In this document: in pieces, positions 1 through 12,612 of the stretch
How the letters are laid out: each line of letters begins with the position of its first letter
How positions within the stretch are numbered: the first letter of the stretch is position 1
NCBI GenBank assembly: GCA_907165065.1
Contig: OU015523.1
Coordinates: 115,532,246 to 115,596,245 of the forward strand
DNA length: 64,000 nt
Source of the DNA: Caprimulgus europaeus
Taxonomy: Eukaryota; Chordata; Aves; Caprimulgiformes; Caprimulgidae
Direction of reading: 5' to 3'
The notes under the pieces: generated by a model
Database searches by the model: none
What the model was told of the DNA's origin: nothing
What the model saw: the letters and a program-made list of their open reading frames with translations, nothing else
Made by a program: the position numbers and the translations under genes

Positions 1-935
1 CTCATCACCTAGTGTCACCACCATTCTAGATGGAAAAAACAACCAGATCCCTGGTTATGTGTAGTCTATGCTTGTAAATGAATATATTTGCGTGGGCCAA
101 GCTGCATGGGCCTGAAAATGACTTGAAAAATTGTGAGTTTTCACTGTTATTAAGAAGGTCAAAATGTTCTTTCTTTTATTTAGGAAAAAAAACCCCAAAC
201 AACACACCACTCAACACTTAAACAATGCTATAAAAGTGAAGTGCAGCAAATCCAGAAGTTAATATAAAATCCACATGTCAATCTGCCTGTGGGAAGTATT
301 TTGAAAGCCAAAGGCAACTCAATAAAAAAGGCAGCAGAAGCAACAACATTTCAATTAGGTGAGAAGAGAGTAGGCCCTGACAGTTCATTACTGAACTATT
401 TTTTCCAAATACTGCCTTTTTTTTTCCTTTGTCCCAGTTAGTTCATTAATGCTGGTCTCCAATTAGGAACCATATTTCTAACAAGATCTCTAGTTAGTAA
501 CGTTTGCTTTTTTTTCCTGCCCATTTAATAAGTACAGTGATAGAATTGTAGTGTAACTTTTGAAATATGAGGGCTGAATCACTGTTAGTGAAGATACATT
601 AAAACTCAGCCTCAGAGAACAAAGACGTTAAGCAGTGAAGCAGCAAGAACAGGAAGGAAGAGATGGAAAGAGAGAAAATCACAGCACAACTGACCAGTCC
701 TTGGTCTTGTCAAATGCACCTGCCTTTCCTGCAGCTCTCTTGCCTTTAGGCATCACATAAAGGCTGGGAAGAAATGGTATCAGTCTCAGACTTGCATGAG
801 GACAGTAGCAGCAGGATTGTTGCTTGCTTACCGTGTCTGCCCCTGCAGCAGGAACTTTGAGTGTGTTTGCTGCGCAGGCTGGAGGGATGTCACTGCCACC
901 TCCAAACCAGACAGTTCGGCTGCAGGAAGGGCTAA
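1..935. other. noncoding DNA, nothing recognised
   Basis: AT-rich sequence with short A and T runs, for example an A-rich, C-interrupted stretch near 184-215. Open frames are short and resemble no family I know. It ends at the solo LTR that starts at 940. Confidence 0.6.
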
Positions 936-939
936 CTAG

Positions 940-1559
940 TGTCCTAGTTTTGCTAGAATAGAGTTAATTTTCTTCTTAGTAGCTAGAAAGCACTGTGTTT
1001 TGGTTTCAGTGTGGGATTTGTTATGAGAAAAATCTTATTAAGGTACAAGTACATTGTGCTTTGGTAGCCTGCAAGTGCAAAGGAATGGGAGGGGGGAAAT
1101 GTAGTAATTAGCAAACCCCAGAATTTGAATTTGGATATGCCAATGAGATATTCCGTATACTATCATGTCATGTGCGGAATGTTAGCAAGGGTTGACCGAA
1201 AAGCAGGGGGATTCTTTCGGGAATCACTTGGGCTTGCTTTTTCGGGATTTCAGTTTCAGGTTTGGGGTTCCTTTTCAGTCCTCTGGGATCGCTATTGGCA
1301 GGTGATGGGCAATTGTACTGTGCATCACTCATTTTTATATATATATAATTATATATATATATATAAAATTATCATTGCTATTTTAATTTTATTTTACCCC
1401 AATTATTAAATTGTTCTTAATCTACAAATTTCCTTACCTTTACCCCTCCAATTATCTCCCCTGTTCCCTGGGTAGGGGGAAGAAGGCTGGGAAGGGGGGT
1501 GGGTGCGAGTGACTGTGTGGTGTTTGGCTGCCAACAAAGTTAACTACTAAACTACTACA
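940..1559 (+). mobile_element. solo LTR of an avian endogenous retrovirus (family A)
   Basis: The segment begins TGTCCTAGTTTTG and runs into a GAGTTAATTTTCTTC stretch, the usual 5' end of a common bird ERV LTR. It ends ...ACTACTACA, so it has the TG...CA ends of an LTR. The four bases CTAG lie directly before (936-939) and after (1560-1563), a plausible short target duplication. The pyrimidine-rich stretch near 1420-1470 and the purine-rich GTGGGTGCGAGTGA stretch near the 3' end match the layout of the related minus-strand copy at 56174-56754. No proviral genes lie beside it, so it is a solo LTR left by recombination between two LTRs. The class (ERVL or ERVK) cannot be fixed from this sequence alone. 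A 94-residue open frame inside it is chance. Confidence 0.8.
1331..1369. repeat. (TA)n palindrome inside the LTR
   Basis: A run of alternating T and A around a central AATT, flanked by ATTTT on the left and AAAAT on the right, forms a near-perfect self-complementary block. It probably arose by microsatellite expansion within the LTR, because the family A copy at 56174-56754 lacks it. Confidence 0.75.
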
Positions 1560-1563
1560 CTAG

Positions 1564-4500
1564 TATGTTAGTCATCAAAGTATTTGTCCAGGACATCTAG
1601 CTCCCTATAACTGCCTCAGGTCCTTTCAGTGGATCTTTTTACTGATAGGATAACAGTCAGATAGGGAAGATAAGACACATTTCCACTCCCACTTGCACTG
1701 ACTGAAAAAAAAAAAAAAAAAGTGTAGCAACTAATTCCATGTTAATGAACCCTTCTCTTCATAACTTCATTAAAAAATCTTCCAGCATGCTTGCAAAATA
1801 AAAACCTTGTAAATAATACATCGAAAACCTTCCAGTTCCTGAAGGATATATGTATTTTGTCAAAGCAATAAGAAAGTGTTCAGCATAGTACAAGAAACCT
1901 ATGTACTCCCTAGCCATGACAGTTTATTCCACTTTAACAGACACATCTATATCAAGATGCATAAGAAATAAGAACTAAAAATTGAGCTGTTATAAACTTA
2001 GGAGCTTAGTATTTCATAGGTATATTATGTTAAATGGCTTACTCCTTATTGATTCACACAGTTATTAATCAGAAAAGCTTGAGTATATAATCCTACCTGA
2101 TCTTTAGGTCCTTGGAAATGACAGTTAAACCTGTCAGCTGGCTTAGTGGAAAGATGGTGGGATGAAAAAAGCAAGTTAATATCATGTTGCATTATTCATA
2201 TAATGCCACTAACAGAGACACAGGACTTCCATTAACTGTTGTTGCTCAAGAACAGGACCCGGGATAAAAGTAGCGCTGAAAATACTAGTATGAGACTGTG
2301 CAAGCCTATTGCCATAATTTTCTGAGATTTTTGTTGTTGCTTTTTCTAATATTTGTGACCTATGACAAAATATCAAGGTTTTGACATCTAGTTTCTGTCT
2401 GACTGAGACGTGTACAGCTCCTTCTCACTTTCTTAATGAGTTGTACAGATGATATATTTAGATATTGCATTTAATCATAAAAGCTGGACCATAATGAAGA
2501 AACAGAAACTGGTGTGGCCAGTGCATATGCAACACATCACAACCATAAGCAAAATGCTGCACATGTAAAGGGCTAATGAAGCACAGTTTTACTGATGTAC
2601 AGCCTTATCTAGACATTACTGTTATTATAATGGTGTCCAGACAACATAGATGAGAGCAAGGGACCCTGTGGTATTAACTGATTACAGTTTAGATAAATAA
2701 AGGCTAGAAGGAGGAACAGAAACATGAATATATTAAATTACAGAAACATGAATATATTAAATTACTTGCCTACCTTCACTGAGCAAATCATCGGAGAAAC
2801 TGCACTGGATCTTACCTAACCTTTTATTTCACAGTCTTGTGTGTTTGGGAGGGATTCAACTCATTTAGCTGCAGTCTGTACAAAATTCTTGTTTAATGTG
2901 AGCTAGACATCTGAATCCAGCCATAGTCTATAAAGAGGCATGTTCAAAGAGCTGCTCATCCCTTCCTGGGATAGTATATATGATGTAGGAGGGATGAACT
3001 GTTCTCTGCCAATGCCTCTCTTTCCCCCCTTGACTACAGAATGAAACTAAAGGATTAATTTCAACTAGATGCTTAACTTTTAATGAAGTTAGTCCAAATG
3101 AATCTCAACTTATTTCTTTGGCTTACAGTGCGAATTTCAATATCCTAGATGTACAGCATTGGGATCTTCAGATAGATATTAATCAAAAATCCAAGAAACA
3201 CTCAAATACATATGCACTTAAGGACATCTTAATTTAATCTTTTCTACTTACATATGAATGCCTAAGTAATAGATCTGACTTAAAATGCAACTTGATTCTG
3301 TTGTTTGAAAGCTTTGCCCTTACCTAATATTTTATTTTTCTCAGGTTTTATTTTCAGAGGACATTTTACTTTTTTCTCACTACAGTTTTCTGGTACAAAT
3401 TTACACCAACAAAAAGTTTATGGTATACCTCTGCCATCTCTTTCACTTCTGTAATTACAGAACATGAATATAAAATTAAGCAAATTGTGCTATCGTGGAT
3501 GAACCTGAAATCTTTATGGAAAACAAATCCGCATTCATTCCAGCAGCAGGCGTGTGAAATGCGGGTCCTGACAGGCGGGGAATGCTGTTTAACTTGGGGC
3601 TCTACCCAAGTGGCATACCACTGCATGTTTTCCAGGCTGCCTTATTTTGCTGTGCCAAAGAAAATAGCTTTCTCTTGTACTAGTAATGTGTATTTTATGT
3701 TCTATGAATAATGTATGTTCCCTGTATAACTCTTCACTTCAGCTTTAAAAGGCACATGGAACTCCAATTTCCCGTTCCATACCATGACAAGGACCAGCAA
3801 TGATTATAGAGTTCCTGAAGTTGCTCATTTGTTCAAGGAAATAACTTAAATTCATACAAACACCTTTGCAGACTTCTGAGATGTGGTTTTTGAGGATTAA
3901 CACAGAGTCAAAGCCACAGAGAATGTGTGGAAAAGAAGATCTCATACTGTCAAGCTCTCTGCTTCTCAGATTCATTAATTTTTCACACAAACCTCAGAAA
4001 TGAGTCATAGTTTCACTTATACTTTTCTATGCCCATTGCAGATACTTCAATTTATGTCAACAAATTACTGTTTAGTTAACAGTCAGCGGGATCTCAGAGA
4101 AATATATGCAACTGAAAGGATATGCCATCATCACAATATTTTGGAGTTTTTCTTTTTGGTCTAAAGGGCAGATAGTTTAAAGCTATATGGAAAGGTATGT
4201 GCTGGTAACACTCCTGATGTGTTTGTATAATTATGAGTGCATCTGGTCCTTTCTGCAAGCAGATCAGCAGACCTGGATGTGGGACCTGAATGCACAGTTT
4301 GACACTGCCTCTTCAAGAAGCCAACCTGGGGCTCTTGGGAGGTTTATTATAGATGTTTACCTTTTGTTTGGATTTTTACCACAATCATAATTTTGAACAC
4401 AGAGAATTCACATGGGAATAATTCTCTGTTTCCAGAATTTTCTGCTTAGTGCCACTTCCTTAGCACAATGACATCCAGTAACGGCAGGAACAGGAACAAG

Positions 4501-7500
4501 ACAACAAGACTTGGGTCAAAGCTTCCCAGCAGATCCTTGACCCATGCAGAGCTTGTCCAGAAATGGTGATTACTGAGGTGATTTAAACTTTCCCTGCCTT
4601 CCTCTTGACTGTGCTCCATAATTTCTGGTCAAAAAGCTTATGGTTTTTGTGAGTTTTTGTTTTTTTTTCCCCACTTGATATGTTTTTTCCTGTTTATATA
4701 GAGTTTCCAAGGCTAGAAAATAACATAAAATACAGGAAGCAACAAGTGTAGCACTTAAAAAATGCCTTCATGTAGAACACAATTTATTTTTACTTCACAT
4801 TCCTGCCACGTGATATGTGAAAATACTTTACAGAAATTGGTAGGACAGAGATGAGAAATGAGTAGGCAACAAAGGCACTTGTGCTTCTAGACAAGGAAAA
4901 TAATGTACAAAAGCAGAGATGGAGGTGAAAGAAGAAAACGTTGGAATTTAAAAGCAGCAAAATGCCAGAAAATTATTCTCACAGACTAACTACATATGAT
5001 GGGGAAATGCAAAGAATAGAAATGGTACTTAACATTAATCATAAACTGAAGTAAACAGGAAAGTCTTAAGGTCACAGCTTAAAGAGAACTTGGTGGTATG
5101 GAGGGGGTCAGAGGGAAGAAGGGGTTCCCAGAGGGTGCAGCAGCATATCTGGGAACAAACCCCGATGCATGGAGTTTTCCAGAGCAGATGGAGGTGGTAA
5201 AGGGGAACATCATGAGTGAGAGAGATGGGGTACAAGTCCAGGTGAGGTGGATTGTGTAAAATACCACTGGACTGAGCTGCACAGGTCAGGGTAAGGCTAA
5301 GTTAGGCAAATGAAATATATTGTTAAAGTCAGTCACATGCACTTTTAACCTAACCTTTATCCCAGAGTTACTATAACGCTAATGGCAATTTTGGCTTGTT
5401 CTCTCTGAGACTCTTTAGTTGAGTTTGAGGAGCAGAAAATGAATCCCTATTTTAGAAGACAGGCTCAGGGACAAGCTAAAACTTGGGCCGTTGCAAGGTG
5501 GAGGAATCCCAAACTGATAACCTGTGATAAATGAACCAGGTGATTCCTTAGCTTGAGTTGTGTTGTTCTCACAACATGGACATCTGTTTGTTGTTTTAAT
5601 TGCTGGAACTGTGACTGAACATGTTTAAACTTTCTACATCTCACACAATAAAGAACATTTTCAACCATAACATGGAACTGTACATTTAGGCTGGGTTACA
5701 CCTGAGGTTAGTATTCTTGACTAGACCCTTCAAGCTTTGATAATGCTATAACTTTGTTCTGAAAAGAAAAATGAAGAACGGAAGTGTCTGAAAAGCTATT
5801 CTGAGCAGAGGAGAAGCCTGCTTTGGTAAAACATGTAAGAAAATATCAGAAATAGGGGTAAGGAATGTAAGAAATATTTTTTTATGGCGGATAAAAGAAT
5901 AAAACCTTGAGTTTTTGAAGAAACCATGGTGGTTATTTCTGCATAAAAAGGTTATCCCCTGTTCTGGTCTTGGTATTCGTTTAGGTCTCAATCTAACAAA
6001 GCCTTTAAGGCCAGTAAAGCATGTGAACAAAAGTCTCACCAGAAGCTGCGACTAGGAACTCATCCAGGTGAATCAACTGCTTAGAGGCTTTGCTGGATCT
6101 TTGCAGGAAATTGATTTAGTTGCTAAGGTGATGTTCATACCAGTAAATAAAATGAGTAAGGGACTATTTTCTTGGCCTGCTGAGGAATGACATAGCACAG
6201 CTTGCAGCTCATATCGCTGTGGCTGAGCCTGTTTTTCCTGCAAAACTAGTGGCTGTCCACCAAGTGGGGCAGTCCCAGGGCTACCCACCTCCAGCTTGCA
6301 GTCCACTGGGTGGGAGTGTGCATGATGGCATGGACCAGAGCTACGCCACAGCTGTGCTGGTGACTACTGTGAGCCTGGTGTCTGGGCTGCACCCACATGC
6401 TGTTCAGTTTAATGCTATCTTTATCCCCTTTTAGATTCTTCACTGACCACTTGTTGTAAAACCTTGAAATGGTGTGGGTTTTTATGCACATATAGTCTTT
6501 GATAGCTTAGGATCCCCTCATTGTGGATGAGATTGGATCTCCAAGACATGAATACCTTGCAAATACATCATATTGCAGACACTATGCTGATAGGTATGGC
6601 AGGCACATCTGAGACACACGGGTAACACAATTGGATCTATGGAGTCACAAAAGATGGTGCAATTCTATGTAACAAAGAGATAATTTCACCTAGATTTGAC
6701 CTCTGTCACTGTAAGCAAAGAAGACAAGAATTGGAAGAGTCTTTAAAAATCTCAAATGAACAAATCCTTCAAGTTACAGGGAAGATGTCTCAATAATAAA
6801 CCTATTGGCAGGTAAAATGCTCTCATATAAAGAAGAATTAAATGGAAAAGGAGCAGTGTCTGGCTCAATAGGAAATACATGCAGCCTGAACTTTGCCATA
6901 CAATAAAGACAATATGCTGGCTGTAAGCAGGAGCGCTACGTAATAACACAGCCCCACTACATTTCAAAGTTGTTTTTACTGAACTCTGGTCATTTATCTA
7001 ATTCCTTCTCTTCAGCAGGCTTGATAGAAATTATTTTGTGGTTGTTTAAGAGAAAAAAAAAAAAAAAGCAAACCAAAAAGAAAGCATCTGACTCTCTCCA
7101 GTATTATGAGTTTAATTTTTTTACTCACTTTTCTTGGTGTAAGCAAACTGCAGTATATTTTTGAGGAAATAACAGACAGATGTCTGTAGTGGGTTAAATT
7201 AAATAATATAAGAGAACATTAAAGACAGTAGTTTTATATTGGAAAAGACAGATAGTGCTTTCCAGATAGCACCGATGAATTTGATTCAATGACACAATGA
7301 TTAAATGTCACTTAAGCTAAAATCAAACTAGACCTTACAAGAAGTGACATATACAGTATGTGAAAGTATTTTAAAATTAAAATTCTAGCAAATCCTGATG
7401 GAGGAAGACTATCTGATATTTTATATAGAAGGTGATATTCTGTATTTATCTGCATTGACTTTCACCAAATAAATGGAATATGCAAGCAGAAAAGGATATT

Positions 7501-7910
7501 AAAAAAACAATAAAAATATCTGTTATGCTACTGACTCCAATAAGAGATGGACTGAACTGGATTCGCTGTACTGGTACAGTTACTCAGTTTGGAGTTCTTC
7601 TCCTGTAGCTTTGTGATGGATTTTAGCTGCATAAACACAGGTTGCTAGACTTACTTTGAATGTCTAAAGATTACCAAGGCATTCACATGGGTCTGTCAGA
7701 TTGGGCAAGGTACCTTAGCCAAGTTGCACACCTTTCTGGAATGGCAGCTGGAGACCAAGTGAAACACCCTTCCACAGACCAAATGTTGCTAGATGCCTAC
7801 TTTTAGGCAACTAGATTCCCTGAGAGGTGTCTACAATGTAAAGTTGGTTCCAGCTCCAGATTCAGACACTTAGTTTCAGGTGTCTACATGTAGGTGTATA
7901 CAGGTGTATT
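1564..7910. other. noncoding DNA with minor simple repeats
   Basis: No gene or known transposon is recognised. It holds a run of 17 A at 1705-1721, a perfect 24-bp tandem duplication at 2716-2765, a small hairpin at 4400-4428 (arms CAGAGAATT and AATTCTCTG), and an A-run near 7052. Open frames of 60 to 97 codons occur on both strands, lack family resemblance, and are expected by chance. Confidence 0.6.
2716..2765. repeat. perfect 24-bp tandem duplication
   Basis: The unit, which starts ACAGAAACATG and ends AATATATTAAATT, occurs twice back to back with no mismatch (2716-2739 and 2740-2763), and the first two bases of a third copy follow. The identity indicates a recent slippage or replication duplication. 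Confidence 0.95.
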
Positions 7911-7979
7911 AGTAGCTAACACTAGTAGATGTGAGTACTATTAGTAGTAGCAGTACTCATAGGGTTAGCTAAAGCTACT
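7911..7979. repeat. imperfect inverted repeat / hairpin
   Basis: Outer arms AGTAGCT (7911-7917) and AGCTACT (7973-7979) pair, GCTAAC (7915-7920) can pair with GTTAGC (7964-7969), and inner arms TGAGTACT (7932-7939) and AGTACTCA (7952-7959) close a 12-base loop rich in AGT. There is no target duplication or coding content, so it is not shown to be a transposon. Confidence 0.6.
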
Positions 7980-10900
7980 GTCCCTGATGCTGGAATTATC
8001 TTGTTGTTTGTACTCCAGCATAAATTTTCTGAGCAAAGATTATACTTGGGACAGCAGTTCAGAGTTGACCAAGTACACATGCATTTTGCCAATGACCAGT
8101 GGTGGAATTTACATCTATGTTTGTCACAGATTTACCAATTATTTTTAGGACCTTCCTCATCTATTAAGAACCAAGAAACTCAGCTAGCTTGATCCAGAAA
8201 AATTATAATTGTTTTGATGGTAGGATCCATGAGTGCAGTGTCATATAAGCTAGGTGAAGACACTCATGTTAATATAGATGTCTAGGTGAGATTCTGTTGC
8301 CTGAACATGGATCTGTAGCAATATCTTAGGTGCTGTGGTCCCATCCAGCAGCCCAGATAGCTACTAAAGGCCACAATGAAGCTTGTGTTGCCAGGCTTTG
8401 GTACACCTGTAAATGCTACCATTACATGTTTGGTTTGGGGAGTAAGGAGACCTGTCAGTTCATCTTCAGTCCGGTAAGGGGAAAGCTGCCACTGAAGACA
8501 TACAGCTGTGCATGATTGTCAACAATTCTATATAATTAAGAAAAAAAATAACAGCTACTGCCCTGGATGAATTTCCAGATGGTTATTTACATTTCAGCTA
8601 TCTACAAGAAGATATGTGTGTGTGAATATAATACAAAAATGCACTCAGAAGTTTGAGAAAATTCCAGTGAAAACTTGCTTAACTAAGCCAGTTATTTTTT
8701 AAAGTCTGAGGATATGTTGTAAGACTCACATTTTATTTTGAGGTCTGCTAAAAGAAGGTTGACATTTTTAAAGGTGTTTGCATGCTGAATTCCCACTGTT
8801 TTCAGTAAGAATTAGCCATCTAATCCCTTCAAAGCCTGGCTTCCAGTCCCAGGTTTTCAAGTGCAACCCCTGCACATTTCCATTTCCATGGTCATGTCTT
8901 GAATTCTGTGCCAATGTGGTTGAAAATAAAGAGCCAAACCCCACCATCCAGCTCTGAAGGACAACAGTGCGGACAGTGAAGCAGATGTTTTTCCTCCTAG
9001 TGGTGCACATAGATATTCCCTGCATGTTCAGGAGCAAATGGGCACCAGGGGCAGTTGTGCCTCCAGGACAAGCAGCCCTGGTGGTCCAGTCAGCCAGGTA
9101 TGCAGGGTTATCTCTGCTAACCAGTGGGAGGGAAAACCAGCATGGAGTCTCTTCTCTCCATCAGGTGCAGCTGCTACTGCCAGCAGAAATAGCTTTTTCC
9201 TTGGGAGAACAAGGATGGCACTGAATGGCTACAGGTGGCAGCCTCCCTTGGCCAGATTTACAGAGGGATTTTAATGCCTAAGGATATCTGGAGAACTGGA
9301 GTTTACAGAAGTGTTAGTGATTTAAGCAAATTCCTTGCTAGTAATATGTTTTTTATCTGATGTGTATTTCCCTGCACCTGTATATGACTAAGTTACAGAC
9401 CTGCTTGTGAAGGTGAACTTTGCACTATGAGATGTTATCACTTAAGACCATGGTTACTTTTTTCCTCTGAAGCAAAATCAAAATACAAAATACAGACTCT
9501 TTCCCAGAACAGTGTTGCCAGCATATTTAAATTCAATTATTTACAAGTGTTTAATTTTTTACAGCATTTTAACATAAAAGGTAAACCTGCAATACAATAT
9601 TAATCATAATATAAATATATGCAAAAATGAGATTAACTTCAATACAGTATGAAAGTTGAAGCAAGACCCAAAGTTTTTGCACTATAAATCCCAAACTTTT
9701 AAGGACATTAGAAACATTTCCTTGTTTTTCCCCACAAAAGCATAATCAAATTCTGTATGTGTTCACAGAATATATCAATACAGAGATAATCACATTTGCT
9801 AATGGAAAATCTGTTCTGCTAGAATAAGCTGATCAGTCCCAGTGAAGACATTCAGTCTGGCCCCATAAACGCTTACTTTCCTCTCCTAACAGCCCTCCCA
9901 TACCTGTACTGAGGGCACAGTACATTCTTTGTCATTTTAAAATCTTTTTCAGTCTTTTTTTACTCCCACTTTGTACATTATCTAAAGGATATATCATTTT
10001 ACAAAAAAAACTAATTAAAATTAGCTGGGCTAGAAGAAACGGGAATAATTTTTCCTTCATTTGGAAACATTTCCTTTCTTCTTTTTGTCTTAGAAGCAGT
10101 TGGAAAATGGATCCCCTATTTATTTTTTAATCATGCACACCCACAGCTGCGTAAAAGAGGTGATTGCTCACCACTGTTGATAGCTAATGTCACAGTGCAC
10201 CGCTCCCGCTGTTTAGCAATGGGAAGAGCTTTCTAACGAACCTGACATCGCCAGAAACCATGCTGGTTTTAGATAGTCCAGAAACATTGTTTAATATAAC
10301 CATGGGATTAGCTGCCTTCAAAATATATTGTTTTATTTTCTGGACTTTCCTTCTTCAAAGGCTGTGGTGTGATAAATGTCATCATTAAGACTACGTGACA
10401 TATGCATGGTGAGCTTTCAAACCAGGAATCTTTTCTCTGTTAATTGTGCAGCAGTTATTATTTTTTTCCACTGGGATATATTCCGTCAGCAGACAGAAAA
10501 TAGCTGTTCACAGCCCTCTTTGCCTTTTTCTTGATTTCTTCTTGTTGTTCTTGTTGTGTCTATTTTTTATTCTGATTTTTAGGGGGAGAATGAGCACACA
10601 GCAATGCCAGAAAAGAAGGGGTTTGAGAGAACTATGACAGATGTAAAAGTTCTAGCATGTGGTGCAGAGATTTAGAGGGAATATCTCTACATAGGAAAGG
10701 CCAGCAGAGAAGGCCAGGAGCTCACTTTGAGGTAAGTCATCTCTGAAGCTTTAGAGATGAATTAGCTTGGCCTTATCCCTTGTCTGGGGCAAACTCTCCT
10801 GTCTGCCACCCTCTCTTTTCCCCTTCTGCTACAGCCTCCATGGAAATTAAAGGAGCAGGCTACATGATAGGTCATGATTAAAAATGTTAAAATCCTTTTA

Positions 10901-12127
10901 AAATCCCTTTCTCATTTCCATTTCCGTTTGTGCTATATAGCAAGAGATCATATCTGGGGATATAAAAGAGCCTATGTGCTCAAAGGTACAGCTTTATTAA
11001 GCACCAAGATATGCTAATTCAGGTTAAATTAAGCAAATAATTTGAGTTCTCAAAATGGAGAAAAGAGAGTGGATTTAAAAAAATATTTTCTAAATAAAAT
11101 TAGCTGAATTCTTGTTTTGAAATTATGTCTTTATAAGTTTAAATTGGAAAAATACCCAAATTAACACAACTTTAGAAATAAATACTTGAAAATTAACAAA
11201 ATATTTTAGAGTTGACTGAGACATTTGTATGATTCAAAATGCATTATATCATTTTTTGAGAAGTGGAAGGAAGGAGACAAAAGGAGGGAATCTCTTAAGT
11301 CAAACTGATTGATTTTTTTTCTTTACCTTTTTTTTTGTTTGTTTGGCTACTATATCAAAAATTCATTTATTCCCACAAACCATAAAGCCTTACCAAATCT
11401 GAAGTTAAATTACTGTAATAGCTAACTGCTTCAGACCCTGTAAGGATGTGCTGATATCTGGAAAGAAAATCCATAATTAACAGACAGCATAGAAATGATC
11501 ACACTATGTAGATTAGAAAAATAAGAAGAAGTCCAAACTAGTACTCATGCATGCCACATAAAATGCTATAACAGTGGCCATGTACACTGGCATTTTCAGC
11601 TCCTGCCTTCTATGGAGTGAAACGGGTGATTATTTTGTAGCAGCAACAAAAGATTATTTTGTTTTCAGTTACAAACTTTTCATTTATTATTTTGCCTGTT
11701 CCATCAATACCTGGAAGAATGAGTTGGGACCAAGGTCTTCACTGCATTGTAAGATCAGGTATTAGAAGGTCTGGAGATTTTTCAACCTAAAATAGACAGA
11801 AAGAGGTATAAGACAGTTAGAAAACAGGGTTCAGAAATAGGTTGGTAATAGGCATCCCTGGACTATGACAAGGAAATGAGGAGTTGGGGGGAAATGCTAG
11901 GGATCTTTTGAGGATGGAAAAGAAAGTGCAGATGAAGAAACAAATAGCTGGCAATTAGCAATGCATCAGTACTGTACATCTGTCAGAATGATAAATGTAC
12001 ACAAAGATGATGCTACCACAATCTTACCACCGTAATCAGGCTACTGTTTATCAGCACATGGACCACAGACCTCTTCTCCAGGAGGTTTAACAGGTGTTGC
12101 AAGACTTGATGGTATTGATGGTTAGCC
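7980..12127. other. noncoding DNA, nothing recognised with certainty
   Basis: No exon or repeat family is recognised. The stretch 10140-10400 has several CpG dinucleotides and mixed composition unlike the AT-rich surroundings and could be a conserved noncoding element, but that cannot be judged without an alignment. T-rich runs occur near 11310-11340. Confidence 0.5.
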
Positions 12128-12612
12128 CAAGAAAGACATGGACCTGCTGGAATGGGTCCAGAGGAGCCCCACAAGAACGGTAAGAGGCATGGAACCTCTG
12201 TCCTGTGAAGAAAGGCTGAGAGAGTTGGGGTTTTTCAGCCTGGAGAAGAGAAAGCTCCAGAGAGACCTTATTGTGCCTTTTAGTACTTAAAGCGGGCGTA
12301 CAAGAAAGATGGGGACAGTCTTTTAGCAGGGTCTGTAGTGATAGGACAAGGGGTAATGGTTTTAAACTAAAAGAAGGTAGGTTTAGACTAGAGATAAGGA
12401 AAAATTTTTTTACAGTGAGGGTGGTGAGAGATTGGAACTTGTTGGCCAGAGAGGTGGTAGGTGCCCCATCCCTGGAAACATTCAAGGTCAGGTTGGACAG
12501 GGCTCTGAGAAACTTGATCTAATAGAAGATATCCCTTCCTGCAGGGGGGGTTGGACTAGATGACCTTGAAAGGTCCCTTCCGACCCAAACCACTTTATGA
12601 TTTTATGATTTT
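12128..12612 (+). mobile_element. CR1 LINE, 5'-truncated 3' fragment
   Basis: The fragment starts in the C-terminal part of CR1 ORF2 (AAGAAAGACATGGACCTG...). It continues through the conserved region encoding a [12 protein letters not shown] motif and the [21 protein letters not shown] stretch seen in the frame at 12271-12522. It ends in the CR1 3' terminal consensus (GGTCCCTTCCGACCCAAACC) and a short octamer-type tail, TTATGATTTTATGAT. Only the last part of ORF2 and the 3' end survive, the usual result of truncated target-primed reverse transcription. A frameshift separates the upstream part from the later frame. It is noncoding today. Confidence 0.93.

Noticed and set aside
1125-1409. 94-codon frame within the first LTR
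   Set aside because: Its C-terminus is translated TA repeat, and solo LTRs of this kind do not encode proteins.
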